The position numbers and the translations under genes were made by a program. The notes beneath the pieces are model-generated. The model saw only the letters and a list, made by a program, of their open reading frames with translations, was not told the DNA's origin and made no database searches. From Nonomuraea aurantiaca (GTDB lineage: Bacteria; Actinomycetota; Actinomycetes; Streptosporangiales; Streptosporangiaceae): a stretch of DNA of 64,000 nucleotides. This document shows, piece after piece, positions 49,732 through 59,188 of this stretch. Position 1 is the stretch's first letter, and each line of letters opens with the position of its first letter. The stretch covers positions 62,001-126,000 of the forward strand of contig NZ_JAIWNB010000013.1 in assembly GCF_020215705.1 (NCBI RefSeq), read 5' to 3'.

Positions 49732-50768
49732 GAGATCACCTCATGGTCGGCGTGGTCGAAGCGGCGTTCCCGCAGGCGCCGGTCGGGGCGGGCTGGGTGC
49801 AGCCTGCGGTCGTACTGCAGGCAGGCCACCAGGGAGTCCTGGATCGAGTCCAGCTCGGGCTCGTGGGTGTGGCAGCCCTCGAACGCGTACGGACAGCGGG
49901 GCGCGAACGAGCAGCCCGTCAGCTCCTTCGACAGGTCGGGCGGGCTGCCGGGGATGCCGTGCAGCGCCTGGCGTTCGCCGCGCAGGCTGGGGAAGGAGTT
50001 GAGCAGGCCGACCGTGTAGGGGTGGCGGGGCTGGAGGAGGGTGTCCTTGCTGGTGCCGTACTCGACGATGCGACCGCCGTACATGATCGCGAGATGGTCG
50101 CTGATCTCCAGCAGCAGCGACAGGTCGTGGGTGATGAAGACGACGGCGAAGCCGAACATCTCCCGCAGCCGGTCGATCTCCTCCAGGATGTCGCGCTGCA
50201 CCACCACGTCCAGCGCCGTCGTGGGCTCGTCCAGGACGACCACGTCGGGGTTGAGCGCCATGGCCATCGCGATCAGCACCCGCTGGCGCATGCCGCCCGA
50301 CAGTTCGTGCGGGTAGGCGCCGATGCGCCCCGGGTCGATGCCGACCAGCTCCAGGAGTTCGCGGGAGCGCTCCTCCCGCTCGCGCCTGGACATCGACGGC
50401 TCGTGGGTGGTGAACACGTCGTGGAGCTGGCGCCGGACGCTGAGCACGGGATTGAGGGCGTTCATGGCGCTCTGGAAGACCATGGCCACCCGCCGCCACC
50501 GGAAGCGCCGCAGCTCCTCCCCCTCCAGGGCCAGCACGTCGATGGGGTCGCCGTCCTTGGGGTGGAAGGCGACCTCGCCGGAGGTGGTCCGGCCGGGCGG
50601 CTGCAGCAGCCGGTTGATCGCGTACGCCAGCGTCGACTTGCCGCAGCCGCTCTCGCCCGCGATGCCGAGCACCTGGCCGCGGCCCAGCTCGAAGCTCACG
50701 CCGCGGACCGCGCGGGTCTGCCCATAAGCCACGCTCAGGTCGCGTACGGACAGGACGGTGTCGTTCAT
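49728..50768 (-). CDS. ABC transporter ATP-binding protein, oligopeptide/dipeptide type (DppD/OppD-like)
   Basis: A 346-residue ATPase: Walker A GESGCGKSTLAYAI, Q-loop VFQSAMNALNPV, signature LSGGMRQRVLIAMAM, Walker B VVVLDEPTTALD, and the C-terminal cysteine extension GCSFAPRCPYAFEGC. Partner of the second ATPase. It overlaps the permease gene before it (start ATG 50768, permease stop 50765) and the ATPase gene after it, so translation is coupled along the operon. Confidence 0.95.
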   Translation of the reverse strand: MNDTVLSVRDLSVAYGQTRAVRGVSFELGRGQVLGIAGESGCGKSTLAYAINRLLQPPGRTTSGEVAFHPKDGDPIDVLALEGEELRRFRWRRVAMVFQSAMNALNPVLSVRRQLHDVFTTHEPSMSRREREERSRELLELVGIDPGRIGAYPHELSGGMRQRVLIAMAMALNPDVVVLDEPTTALDVVVQRDILEEIDRLREMFGFAVVFITHDLSLLLEISDHLAIMYGGRIVEYGTSKDTLLQPRHPYTVGLLNSFPSLRGERQALHGIPGSPPDLSKELTGCSFAPRCPYAFEGCHTHEPELDSIQDSLVACLQYDRRLHPARPDRRLRERRFDHADHEVIS

Positions 50769-51634
50769 GCGGCCGCCTTTCGCAGTCGCGGGTTCATCAG
50801 CTCGTCGATGCTGAAGTTGATCAGTGAGAGCCCGGTGCCGAGCGCGGCGATGAACAGCCCCGGCGGGACGAACCACCACCAGGAGCCCATGGAGAGCGCG
50901 GAGCCGTTCTGGGCGTAGTAGAGCATCCCGCCCCAGGAGGTGACCGCGCCGCCGCCGAGGCCGAGCGCGGACAGTCCCGACTCGGTGAGGATGGCGCCGA
51001 TGATCGCCCAGACGAAACCGGAGGCGATGACGGGAACGAGGTTCGGCAGGATCTGGAAGACCATGATCCGCCAGCCGGGCTCGCCGCTCACCCGGGCCGC
51101 GTCCACGTAGTCGCGGTTGCGCAGCGACATGACCTGGGAGCGGATGACCCGCGCGGGGCCCGCCCAGCTGATCAGCGAGATGATCAGGGCGTAGGTGAAC
51201 GGGCCGCCGTCCTCGACGTAGTCGGCGACCAGGATCAGCAGCGGCAGCGTGGGGATGACCAGGGCGACATTGCTGAGCAGGGAGAACGCCTCGTCCACCC
51301 AGCCGCCGAAATAGCCGCCGACCACGCCGATGAGCAGCGAGCCCACCGTGCCCAGCACCCCGGCGGTCACACCGATCAGCATCGACCCGCGCGTGGCGTA
51401 CATCAGCTGGGCCAGCACGCTCTGCCCGGTGTCGGTCGAGCCGAGCCACTGCTCCGCCGAGGGTGGTTCGAGCCGGCCGGCCACGAGGGCCTCGGGGTCT
51501 CCGGCCAGGATGGGGCCGGCGATGGCGAGCAGGGCGAAGAAGCCGACGATCACCAGTCCGGCGACGAGCTTGCCCGATCTGGGCAGGCCGAGCACCCGGT
51601 CCCGGGGAGCGGCCAGGGTCACAACAGCGGTCAC
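50765..51634 (-). CDS. ABC transporter permease, DppC-like
   Basis: A 289-residue permease with six predicted helices (first about 22-42; others in the C-terminal 200 residues) and the EAA-type loop YVDAARVSGEPGWRIMVFQI before the last helices. The GSTDTGQSVLAQLMYATRGS segment is typical of DppC. The start is GTG 51634, four bases downstream of the other permease's stop codon. Confidence 0.93.
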   Translation of the reverse strand: MTAVVTLAAPRDRVLGLPRSGKLVAGLVIVGFFALLAIAGPILAGDPEALVAGRLEPPSAEQWLGSTDTGQSVLAQLMYATRGSMLIGVTAGVLGTVGSLLIGVVGGYFGGWVDEAFSLLSNVALVIPTLPLLILVADYVEDGGPFTYALIISLISWAGPARVIRSQVMSLRNRDYVDAARVSGEPGWRIMVFQILPNLVPVIASGFVWAIIGAILTESGLSALGLGGGAVTSWGGMLYYAQNGSALSMGSWWWFVPPGLFIAALGTGLSLINFSIDELMNPRLRKAAA

Positions 51635-51638
51635 TGCC

Positions 51639-52625
51639 TCAGCCCGCCTTCCGCACTCGGGGGTCGATCAGCCCGTACAGCAGATCGACCAGGAAATTGG
51701 CGGCCAGCACGGCCACCGAGATGATCAGGAAGAGGCCCTGCATGAGCGGGTAGTCGGCGCTGCCGACGGCCTGCAGCAGCGCGAACCCCACGCCCGGGTA
51801 GGAGAAGACGACCTCGGTGGCGACCTGGCCGCCGACGAAGAAGCCGAGCATGATCGCGAACCCGGTCACGTTGGGCAGGACGGCGTTGCGGGCCGCGTAC
51901 GCGACCATCACCCGGCGCGGCCGTAACCCCTTGGCCTGCGCCATGACCACGTAGTCCTCGGCCATGGTCGAGACCATCATGTTGCGCATGCCGAGCAGCC
52001 AGCCCGCGATGCCGGAGATCACCAGCGTGAGCGCGGGCAACGCGCCGTGGCAGAGCACGCTGCCGATGAAGTCGCCGGTGAAGCCCATGCGTACGTGGGC
52101 GTAGTCATAGGCGCCGTTCAGCGGGAACCAGCCGAGCCCGGCCCCGAGGAAGAACAGCAGCAGCAGGGCCAGCCAGAAGTACGGGATCGCGGCCAGGAAC
52201 GTCGTGGTCGGGATCAGCCCGTCCAACCAGCTCCCCCGCCGCCACCCGGCCACCATGCCCAGGCCGACGCCGAGCCCGACCGTGATCAGCAGCGCTATCG
52301 ACACCAGCCCGAGCGTCCAGGGCATCGCCTGGCCGATCACGGTGCCCACCGGGGCGGGGTAGTAGGTGACGGAGGTGCCGAGGTTCCCGGTGGCCAGCTG
52401 GCGGAGGTAGGCGAAATACTGGACCCACAGCGGGTCGTGGCTCACCCCGAACATGACCTCCAGGGCCTTGCGGAACTCCGGCGGCGGGGGCTGCCTGGTC
52501 TGGAAGCGCGACAGGATGATGTCGACCGGGTTGCCCCTGATCAGGCGCGGGATGAGGAAGTTGATCGTGAGTGCGGCCCACAGCGCCACCGCGTAGAAGC
52601 CGAGCTTGCGCCAAAGGTATGCCAT
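51639..52625 (-). CDS. ABC transporter permease, DppB-like
   Basis: A 328-residue permease with six helices; starts MAYLWRKLGFYAVALWAALT and carries the LIPRLIRGNP segment and EAA-type loop DYVVMAQAKGLRPRRVMVAY. ATG 52625 has GGGGAGA six bases upstream. It follows the binding-protein gene by 54 bp. Confidence 0.93.
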   Translation of the reverse strand: MAYLWRKLGFYAVALWAALTINFLIPRLIRGNPVDIILSRFQTRQPPPPEFRKALEVMFGVSHDPLWVQYFAYLRQLATGNLGTSVTYYPAPVGTVIGQAMPWTLGLVSIALLITVGLGVGLGMVAGWRRGSWLDGLIPTTTFLAAIPYFWLALLLLFFLGAGLGWFPLNGAYDYAHVRMGFTGDFIGSVLCHGALPALTLVISGIAGWLLGMRNMMVSTMAEDYVVMAQAKGLRPRRVMVAYAARNAVLPNVTGFAIMLGFFVGGQVATEVVFSYPGVGFALLQAVGSADYPLMQGLFLIISVAVLAANFLVDLLYGLIDPRVRKAG

Positions 52626-52679
52626 GTGATTCTCCCCGGGCGACCGGGGCACGCGGCCCCGATCGCGTCCTCGTCGTTG

Positions 52680-54386
52680 CTACTGCACCGGCTGGAGGTT
52701 CTTGGCCACGATGCCGTTGTCGGGGTGGGAGAAAGGCAGGCCGAGCGCGTACGGGTTCTGCTCGCTGGGCCACCCGGTGACGTTGGCGGTCCGGAACTCG
52801 GCCAGGGCGCTGGACTGCTGCAGCGGGATGTAGGGCAGGTCGGCCACGACGGCGTCCTGGATGGCGTAGATCGCCTGCTTGATCGCGTCCGTCTGCTCCG
52901 GCGGGGTGTCGGCGATGACCTTCAGCGCGGCGTCCACGGCCGGGTTCTTGTAGCGGGCCATGTTCTGGTTGGCCGGGGGGATGCTCTTGCTGTTGAGGAT
53001 GTTGTCGTACATGTAGTACGGGTGCGGGCCGCCATAGGCGTTCCACATCATCAGCTGGAAGTCGCCCTTCTGCTGCATGTCGACGAAGGCGTTGAAGGAG
53101 ACCTCCTTCGACTTGAACTCGATGCCGACCTCCTTGAGCTGCTGCCTGATGACCTGGGCGGCCGAGACGTAGTCGGTCCAGCCGCTCACCAGGTGACAGG
53201 TCACGGACAGGCGCTTGCCGTCCTTGGCGTAGTAGCCGTCGCCGTCCTTGGCGTATCCGGCCGCCTCCAGGGTCTGACGGGCCTTGTCCTGGTTGAACTC
53301 CAGCTTCGCCGTGGCGTACTTGGGCGAGAGGTAGTCCTGGAACAGCGGCAGCACTATGCCCGCCGGGCTGGCCGGCTTGCCGAACCCGGCGAACGCCAAC
53401 TCGATGATCTTGTCGCGGTCGAGCCCGAGGTTGATGGCCTGCCGCACGGCCAGGTCGTTCATGGGGGCCTTGGTCAGGTTCGGCACCAGGTTGGTGACGT
53501 AGAGCTGCGACTCGTTCTTGTAGGCGTTGTGCTCGGGGTCCTTGGCCACGAACTGCTTGTCGGGGTCGGCCATGAACATGCCGCCCCAGTCGAGCTGCCC
53601 GGTGACCATCGCCTGGAGGGAGGCGTCGTTGTTGTTGTACGACCAGAACCGCATTCCGGCGATCTTGGGCTTGCCGGTGTCCCAGTGGTTCGGGTTCTTG
53701 ACCATCGTGTAGCTCTGCGGCGTGAACTCGCCCATCATGAACGGCCCGGTGCCGACCGGTTTGGCGTTCGTCTCTTTGGTGGGCTTGTCGATCTTCTCCC
53801 AGATGTGCTTGGGCACCATGTACTGGTGGCCGGCCACGTCCCACAGCTTGGTGTACATCTTCTCGGTAAAGCTGATCTTCACCTGGGTGGGGCTGAGGAC
53901 CTGGGCGTCCTTGGTGTTGCTGCCGCCCGCGTTCAGGTCCTTCTTGTCGCGGCGGTAGAGGAAGTTGAACGCGACGTCCTCGGCGGTGAACGGCTTGCCG
54001 TCGCTCCACTTCACGCCGTCGCGGAGGGTGAAGGTGATCGACTTGCCCTCGTCGCCGAACTCGTACTTGGTGGCCAGCAGGGGCTGGACGTCACCCGACT
54101 TCGACTGGTTGAAGAACATGAGCGTCTCGTAGATCATCCCCCAGGTGCCCAGGAGGTTGGGCGCGCCCTGGACGAGGGGGTTGAGGTTCTCGTTGAACTG
54201 GCCGGTGCCGGCGATGACGTTCACGATGGTGTCTTTGGCGGCACCCCCGGAGGCGGCGGCGGGACCGGAGGAGGGGGCGGTGCTGCCGGCGGTCAGTGGC
54301 ACCCCGCCGCCGGAGCAGGCGGTGAGGAGGGCGAGCGTGGCCGCTGCCACGAGCACCATGGTTCTTTTCACCGAGGTTCTTCTCAT
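52680..54386 (-). CDS. Extracellular solute-binding lipoprotein (SBP_bac_5 type)
   Basis: A 568-residue lipoprotein with signal and lipobox LALLTACSGG (Cys24), then a Ser/Ala/Pro linker and the large SBP_bac_5 fold (FNENLNPLVQGAPNLLGTWG, TFTLRDGVKWSDGKPFTAED, DLAVRQAINLGLDRDKII). The class is named for peptides, but many members bind sugars. Placement with a beta-mannosidase and a LacI repressor suggests manno-oligosaccharides. Its start overlaps the GH2 stop by four bases. Confidence 0.92.
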   Translation of the reverse strand: MRRTSVKRTMVLVAAATLALLTACSGGGVPLTAGSTAPSSGPAAASGGAAKDTIVNVIAGTGQFNENLNPLVQGAPNLLGTWGMIYETLMFFNQSKSGDVQPLLATKYEFGDEGKSITFTLRDGVKWSDGKPFTAEDVAFNFLYRRDKKDLNAGGSNTKDAQVLSPTQVKISFTEKMYTKLWDVAGHQYMVPKHIWEKIDKPTKETNAKPVGTGPFMMGEFTPQSYTMVKNPNHWDTGKPKIAGMRFWSYNNNDASLQAMVTGQLDWGGMFMADPDKQFVAKDPEHNAYKNESQLYVTNLVPNLTKAPMNDLAVRQAINLGLDRDKIIELAFAGFGKPASPAGIVLPLFQDYLSPKYATAKLEFNQDKARQTLEAAGYAKDGDGYYAKDGKRLSVTCHLVSGWTDYVSAAQVIRQQLKEVGIEFKSKEVSFNAFVDMQQKGDFQLMMWNAYGGPHPYYMYDNILNSKSIPPANQNMARYKNPAVDAALKVIADTPPEQTDAIKQAIYAIQDAVVADLPYIPLQQSSALAEFRTANVTGWPSEQNPYALGLPFSHPDNGIVAKNLQPVQ

Positions 54387-56773
54387 GTACTTCTCCCAGG
54401 GGGGTTAGGCAGAAGGGCGGAGCGGTCGTTCACCCACCTCATGGGCACATCAGCCCCGATTTCCCGATTTATCGTGAAGCGATGGCTTTCGCCGGGCAGG
54501 AGGGTGATGAGCTGGTCGTCCACCTCGGCGTCGGGGTGCACCTGGTCAGGGAAGATCGCCAGGTCCCGCACCAGCGTGTGCGCGCTGACGATCACGTCAC
54601 GCCCCTCGACCGTCACCGTGCACCGCCCCTCGGGCAGGTCGAGGTCCTTGTCCGGCAGGAAGAACCACAGCGCCCTGCGCTCCCCCGCGCGCACCGCGAT
54701 CAGCTCTCTGGCCGGGTCGACCGGCTCGCCCACGCCGAGGGGCACCGTCACCGCGCCGCGCGGCGCCACCTCGAGGTCGAAGCTCTCGGCCCGCAGCTCC
54801 GTGCCGTCCACGCCGAGCCGCGCGGCCACCGCGCCGCTCACCCACGGCTCGTCGGTGTCGTTGACCGCCACCAGGGCCAGCCCGCCGTCGCGCGGCTGCA
54901 CGGTCAGCAGCCGGTCGGCGTACGCCCGGCGCAGCGCGTGGAACAGCGGTTTCTTGCGCCCGTCGCCGTCGATCGCGGACCACGAGGTGACGGGCCAGCA
55001 GTCGTTGAGCTGCCATACGACCGTGCCCGCGCAGTGCGGCCACAAGGACCTGAAGTGCTCGACGCCGAGCTGGATCGCCCTGGCCTGGTTGACCTGCGTG
55101 AGGTAGTGCCAGTCGGCGAAGCCGGCCGGCGGCGCGAAGTGCGGCTTGAGCCCGGCGACCAGCTTGAGGTCCCCGTCGATCGCCTTCTGGTGGACGCGCA
55201 TGCCGGGCGAGTCGGGCGTGAGCGGCTCGTCGGCGATGGCCCGCTTGATGGTCGCGTAGGTGGCGGGCCCCTGGAAGCCGAACTCCGAGACGAACCGGGG
55301 CCGGTATTCGCGGTAGGCCGTGTAGTCGCGTTCGTTCCAGACGTCCCAGATGTGGATGTTGTGGTGGTCAGGGTCGTTGGGATGGACGTCCATCGACCCC
55401 GAGTACGGGCTGCCCGGCCAGTACGCCCGGCCGGGATCGAGCTCGGCCACGATGCCGGGCAGCAGGTCGAGGTAGTAGCCCGCGCCCCAGGTGCGGCCGG
55501 CCAGCCGCTCGCGCCAGTGCCAGTCGAAAAAGCCCCAGATGTTCTCGTTGTTGCCGCACCACAGGGCCAGGCTCGGATGCGGCATGAGGCGGGTGACGTT
55601 CGCGCGGGCCTCGGCCTCGACCTCCGAGCGCAGCGGCTCCTCCTCCGGATAGGCGGCGCAGGCGAAGGGGAAGTCCTGCCAGACCAGCAGCCCGAGCTCG
55701 TCGCACAGGTCGTAGAAGTCGTCGCTCTCGTAGAGCCCGCCGCCCCAGACGCGCATCAGGTTGACGCCGGCCTCGCAGGCCTGCGCGAGACGCTCGGCGT
55801 AGCGGGCGCGGTCGATCCTGACCGGGAAGCAGTCATCGGGGATCCAGTTGACGCCCTTGGTGAAGATCGGGCGGCCGTTGACCACGATCGTGAAGGCGCC
55901 GCCGGCCGTGTCCAGCTCGACCGTCCTGAAGCCGATCTTCCCCTGCCACGTGTCGAGGTCGTCGCCGAGCGTCACGGTCAGCTCATGCAGCGGCTGCTCG
56001 CCGTACCCGCGTGGCCACCAGAGCTCGGGCCGGTGAATCTCGACCTCGAGTACCGCCGTGTCCGATGAGAGCGCTCCCATGACAGACCTGCCGCAGACGG
56101 TGGCGGTGATCTGCAGTTCCTCCTGTACGGCCGGTACGGCCCGCTCGACCTCGACATGCACGGCGACCCGGGCGACGCCGTCGGCGACGGTCACCACCGG
56201 CCGTACGGCGGCCAACCGGGCGCCGCTCCACTCGTGCAGCCCGATCGGCCGCCAAATGCCCGCCGTGACCAGGGCAGGACCCCAGTCCCAGCCGAAGTTG
56301 CAGGCCATCTTCCTGATGAAGTTGTAGGGCTCGGTGTAGGCGCCCGGCCGGTCTCCGAGTTCCTCCTTCAGCCGCTCGGCGTACTCCCCCGCCGGCCGGA
56401 AGGTCACCGCCAGCCGGTTGGTCCCGATGCGCAGCGCGGAGCGGACGTCGAAGCGGTAGGAGCGGTGCATGTTCGCGGTCTCGCCCACGCGCACGCCGTT
56501 GAGCTCGATCTCGGCCACGGTGTCGAGCCCTTCGCAGACCAGATCGGTGCGCTCGTGCTCGGTGCCGTCCCACGAGAACTCCGTCTCGTAACGCCACTCC
56601 GTACGCCCCACCCAGGCCAGGAGGGTCTCGTTGTCGTCGAGGTAGGGATCCGGGATCAGACCGGCGGCGAGCAGGTCGGTGTGCACGCAGCCGGGCACGG
56701 TGGCCGGAGCCCGCACGTCGCCGCTCGCCGAGCGGACCGTCCAGGAATCAGGCAAGGGGCGGAGCGGGGTCAT
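54383..56773 (-). CDS. Glycoside hydrolase family 2 beta-mannosidase
   Basis: A 796-residue GH2 enzyme with the five-domain layout of beta-mannosidases: N-terminal jelly roll (RYETEFSWDGTEHERTDLVC), the barrel with GVNWIPDDCFPVRI and LMRVWGGGLYESDDFYDLCD, the acid/base Glu in LWCGNNENIWGFF, the nucleophile Glu in RFVSEFGFQG, and C-terminal beta domains. No signal peptide, so it cleaves imported manno-oligosaccharides inside the cell. First gene of the import operon; ATG 56773 has GGAGG before it. A LacI-type operator lies 46 bases upstream. Confidence 0.92.
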   Translation of the reverse strand: MTPLRPLPDSWTVRSASGDVRAPATVPGCVHTDLLAAGLIPDPYLDDNETLLAWVGRTEWRYETEFSWDGTEHERTDLVCEGLDTVAEIELNGVRVGETANMHRSYRFDVRSALRIGTNRLAVTFRPAGEYAERLKEELGDRPGAYTEPYNFIRKMACNFGWDWGPALVTAGIWRPIGLHEWSGARLAAVRPVVTVADGVARVAVHVEVERAVPAVQEELQITATVCGRSVMGALSSDTAVLEVEIHRPELWWPRGYGEQPLHELTVTLGDDLDTWQGKIGFRTVELDTAGGAFTIVVNGRPIFTKGVNWIPDDCFPVRIDRARYAERLAQACEAGVNLMRVWGGGLYESDDFYDLCDELGLLVWQDFPFACAAYPEEEPLRSEVEAEARANVTRLMPHPSLALWCGNNENIWGFFDWHWRERLAGRTWGAGYYLDLLPGIVAELDPGRAYWPGSPYSGSMDVHPNDPDHHNIHIWDVWNERDYTAYREYRPRFVSEFGFQGPATYATIKRAIADEPLTPDSPGMRVHQKAIDGDLKLVAGLKPHFAPPAGFADWHYLTQVNQARAIQLGVEHFRSLWPHCAGTVVWQLNDCWPVTSWSAIDGDGRKKPLFHALRRAYADRLLTVQPRDGGLALVAVNDTDEPWVSGAVAARLGVDGTELRAESFDLEVAPRGAVTVPLGVGEPVDPARELIAVRAGERRALWFFLPDKDLDLPEGRCTVTVEGRDVIVSAHTLVRDLAIFPDQVHPDAEVDDQLITLLPGESHRFTINREIGADVPMRWVNDRSALLPNPPGRST

Positions 56774-56818
56774 CAACCCTCCGGACTCGAGCAGCGGGGA
56801 TTGGCTGACATGCCATCA

Positions 56819-56832
56819 CTAAACCCGTTTAG
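56819..56832. promoter_or_regulatory. LacI-type operator upstream of the beta-mannosidase operon
   Basis: CTAAAC (56819-56824) and GTTTAG (56827-56832) are perfect inverted copies with a CC centre, the size and form of LacI-family operators. It lies between the LacI gene stop and the GH2 start, about 45 bases before the latter. Confidence 0.65.
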
Positions 56833-56865
56833 TTGCAATGATTAGTCGGGCACATTTCCGCTCGG

Positions 56866-57888
56866 TTACTGAACCGATTCAGGGCAGGGGGCCGTGCTCC
56901 CCCTGCTCACCAGGCACGGCTCGGCCTGCTGCGAGTCGGCCACCTCCCGGCCCTGGACCAGGCTGAGCAGCGACCGGGCGGCGTGGGCGCCGAACGCGGC
57001 GATGTCCCTGCTCACCGCCGTCAGGTGCGGCCGGGCCAGCAGGCACAGGGCGGAGTCGTCCCAGGCCACGACGGACAGCTCGGCGGGCACCGAGAAGCCC
57101 GCCTCGCGAGCGGCGGCGGTGCCGGCCACGGCCATGACGTCGTTGTCGTACACGATGGCGGTCGGCCTGTCGGGTCCGCGCAGCAGGTCGAGGGTGGCCC
57201 GCTCGCCGCTCTCGCCGCTGTAGTCGGCGTACACGGTGACCGCCGTCACGCCCAGCCTGGCTGCCGCCTCGCGCATCGCGGCGGTCCTGACGCGGGTGTG
57301 CCTGAGCTCCTCCTGCCCCGCGACCCTGGCGATCCTGCGGTGCCCCAGCCCGGCCAGGTGCGCCATCACCACGCCGATCGCGCCGGCGTCGTCGCTCCAG
57401 ACGGCGGGCAGCCGCCCGGTCCCCTCCGGTCCGCCGATGACCACGGCGGGCAGCTTCAGCTCCTCCAGCACGGCGATCCTGGAGTCCTCGGCCCTCAGGT
57501 CGACGACGAACACCCCGGCGACCCGGTGCTGCGCCCACCATTTCCGATAAATCGCGATCTCGGTTTCGTGGTCCTCGGTCATCTGCAGCAGCAGCCCCAC
57601 GGACTCCGCCGACAGCGTGGACTCGATGCCGGAGATCAGCTGCATGAAGAACGGCTCCAGACCGAGCGTGCGCGCCGGCCGGTCCACGACGAGGCCCAGC
57701 ACGTCGGGCCGCCCGTCGAACAGGGCCCTGGCCAGGCTGTTCGGCTGCCAGCCCAGCTCGGCGGCGATGGCCTGGATCCGGCGGCGGGTCTCGCTGGAGA
57801 CACCGGGACGGCCGTTCAACGCGAACGACACCGCGCCCTTCGACACGCCGGCCCGGCGGGCGATGTCGTCGATCGTGGGTCGCTTCAT
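56866..57888 (-). CDS. LacI-family transcriptional regulator
   Basis: A 340-residue repressor: the helix-turn-helix is TIDDIARRAGVSKGAVSFAL with NGRPGVSSETRRRIQ, the hinge helix NSLARALFDG, and the periplasmic-binding-like sugar domain follows. It is directly upstream of the GH2/ABC operon and likely controls it; two operator-like sites are at 56819-56832 and 56869-56882, the second inside its own last codons. Its start overlaps the CaiB gene stop by four bases. Confidence 0.95.
   Translation of the reverse strand: MKRPTIDDIARRAGVSKGAVSFALNGRPGVSSETRRRIQAIAAELGWQPNSLARALFDGRPDVLGLVVDRPARTLGLEPFFMQLISGIESTLSAESVGLLLQMTEDHETEIAIYRKWWAQHRVAGVFVVDLRAEDSRIAVLEELKLPAVVIGGPEGTGRLPAVWSDDAGAIGVVMAHLAGLGHRRIARVAGQEELRHTRVRTAAMREAAARLGVTAVTVYADYSGESGERATLDLLRGPDRPTAIVYDNDVMAVAGTAAAREAGFSVPAELSVVAWDDSALCLLARPHLTAVSRDIAAFGAHAARSLLSLVQGREVADSQQAEPCLVSRGSTAPCPESVQ
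56869..56882. promoter_or_regulatory. Second operator-like site, in the last codons of the LacI gene
   Basis: CTGAA (56869-56873) and TTCAG (56878-56882) flank CCGA; the site has the same CTnAACCnnTTnAG outline as the one at 56819-56832, 50 bases centre to centre. It may be the auxiliary operator. Confidence 0.45.
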
Positions 57889-59120
57889 CCGGCCGCCCCT
57901 GGGTTTACCGGTTCAGTTATCACACCATGCTCGCGCAGCGTCGCGACGTCCTGGGCTGACAACCCGAGCTCGGCCCGCAGCACCTCGTCGGTGTGCCGGC
58001 CCACCTGCGGCGCGGCCTCTGGCGGCGACTGCTCGCCGTCCATCACCACGGGCGAGCCGGGCGCCCAGTGGCCGCCCACTCCTGGCTGCTCGACCGCTCC
58101 CATCAGCGGGTTCTCGCCCAGCAGCGCGGCGAGCTCGGTGAAGCTGCGATATCTCGACCACAGCACCCGGCCGGCCCGCAGCGCCGACTCGGCCTCGGCC
58201 AGCGTACGGCCCTCGAACCAGCCCGCGAGCAGCTCGCCGAGCACCTTGCGATGCCGGTAGCGGGCCGCCTCGTCGGCGAAGTCCACGCCGAGCGCGGTGG
58301 CCAGCGCGCTGACCACGTCGGTCAGGCCGGTCGCGGCCAGCAGCCCGCGCCAGTGCCGGGCGGTCAGCGCCACGACCATCAGCCGCCCGCCGTCGGCCGT
58401 AGTGAAGTCGCGGCCGAAGGTGCCGTAGACGTAGTTGCCGCCGCGTTCCCTCGGTGTGCCGCTCAGTTGCGCCTCGGCGAGGTAGCCGAGGTTCCCGGCG
58501 GTCGCCAGGGCGACGTCCTCCAGCGCGACCCGTACCTGCTGCCCCTCGCCCGTCAGCAGGCGGTGCCGCTCGGCGGCCAGCAGCCCGACCGCCAGGTACA
58601 GCCCCGCGGCCACGTCCCAGGCGGGCACCAGGCTGTTCACCGGCTCCGCCACGTCCTCCGGGCCGGTCAGCAGGGGGAACCCGGTCGCCGCCTGCACCGT
58701 GTAGTCCACCGCGGCCCCGCCGTCGCGCCGGCCGGTGAGCAGCACGTGGATCACGTCGGGGCGGCGCGCGCGCAGCGCCTCGAAGGACAGCTCCGGGTAG
58801 CGCTCGGAGTTGCTGATCACGATCCCGCCGCGCGGCCCGCCGCTGACGATCAGCTCGCCGACGAGTGCGCGACCCTCCTCAGCGGACACGTCCACCTCGA
58901 TGGCGCGCTTGCCCTTGTTCAGTCCCGACCAGTACAGGCTCGTCCCGCTCTCGGCCAGTGGCCAGCGCGTACGGTCGACCGCGCCGCCGACCGGCTCGAC
59001 CCGGATCACGTCGGCGCCCAGCTGAGCCAGCGTCATCCCGCTCAGCGGGGTCGCCACATAGCTGGAGATCTCGACGATCCGCAGGCCGCGCAATGGCCGC
59101 GAGCGCCGGGTGTCCGTCAC
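57885..59120 (-). CDS. CaiB/BaiF-type CoA-transferase
   Basis: A 411-residue family III CoA-transferase: LRGLRIVEISSYVATPLSGM at the start, LAQLGADVIRVEPVGG, WSGLNKGKRAIEVDV, the conserved PEDVAEPVNSLVPAWDVAAG, and C-terminal LWSRYRSFTELAAL. It moves CoA between acyl-CoA and free acid. Its stop overlaps the LacI start by four bases, an odd link since no fatty- or aromatic-acid gene follows. Reads as a separate function sharing a transcript with the regulator. The Asp nucleophile usual for the family lies in the VPAWDVAAG region. Confidence 0.9.
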   Translation of the reverse strand: MTDTRRSRPLRGLRIVEISSYVATPLSGMTLAQLGADVIRVEPVGGAVDRTRWPLAESGTSLYWSGLNKGKRAIEVDVSAEEGRALVGELIVSGGPRGGIVISNSERYPELSFEALRARRPDVIHVLLTGRRDGGAAVDYTVQAATGFPLLTGPEDVAEPVNSLVPAWDVAAGLYLAVGLLAAERHRLLTGEGQQVRVALEDVALATAGNLGYLAEAQLSGTPRERGGNYVYGTFGRDFTTADGGRLMVVALTARHWRGLLAATGLTDVVSALATALGVDFADEAARYRHRKVLGELLAGWFEGRTLAEAESALRAGRVLWSRYRSFTELAALLGENPLMGAVEQPGVGGHWAPGSPVVMDGEQSPPEAAPQVGRHTDEVLRAELGLSAQDVATLREHGVITEPVNPGAAG

Positions 59121-59188
59121 CGGGCCGCCCCCTTGAGCACGAAGACATCAGCAGTGAGACGATAGCCGCCCTTCTGCGCTTCAGGGGA

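Noticed and set aside
52047..55106. A 1019-codon open frame on the plus strand
   Set aside because: It lies antisense to the permease, binding-protein and GH2 genes, is rich in Val/Gly/Arg/His of the kind produced by complementary GC-rich codons, and has no domain motifs.
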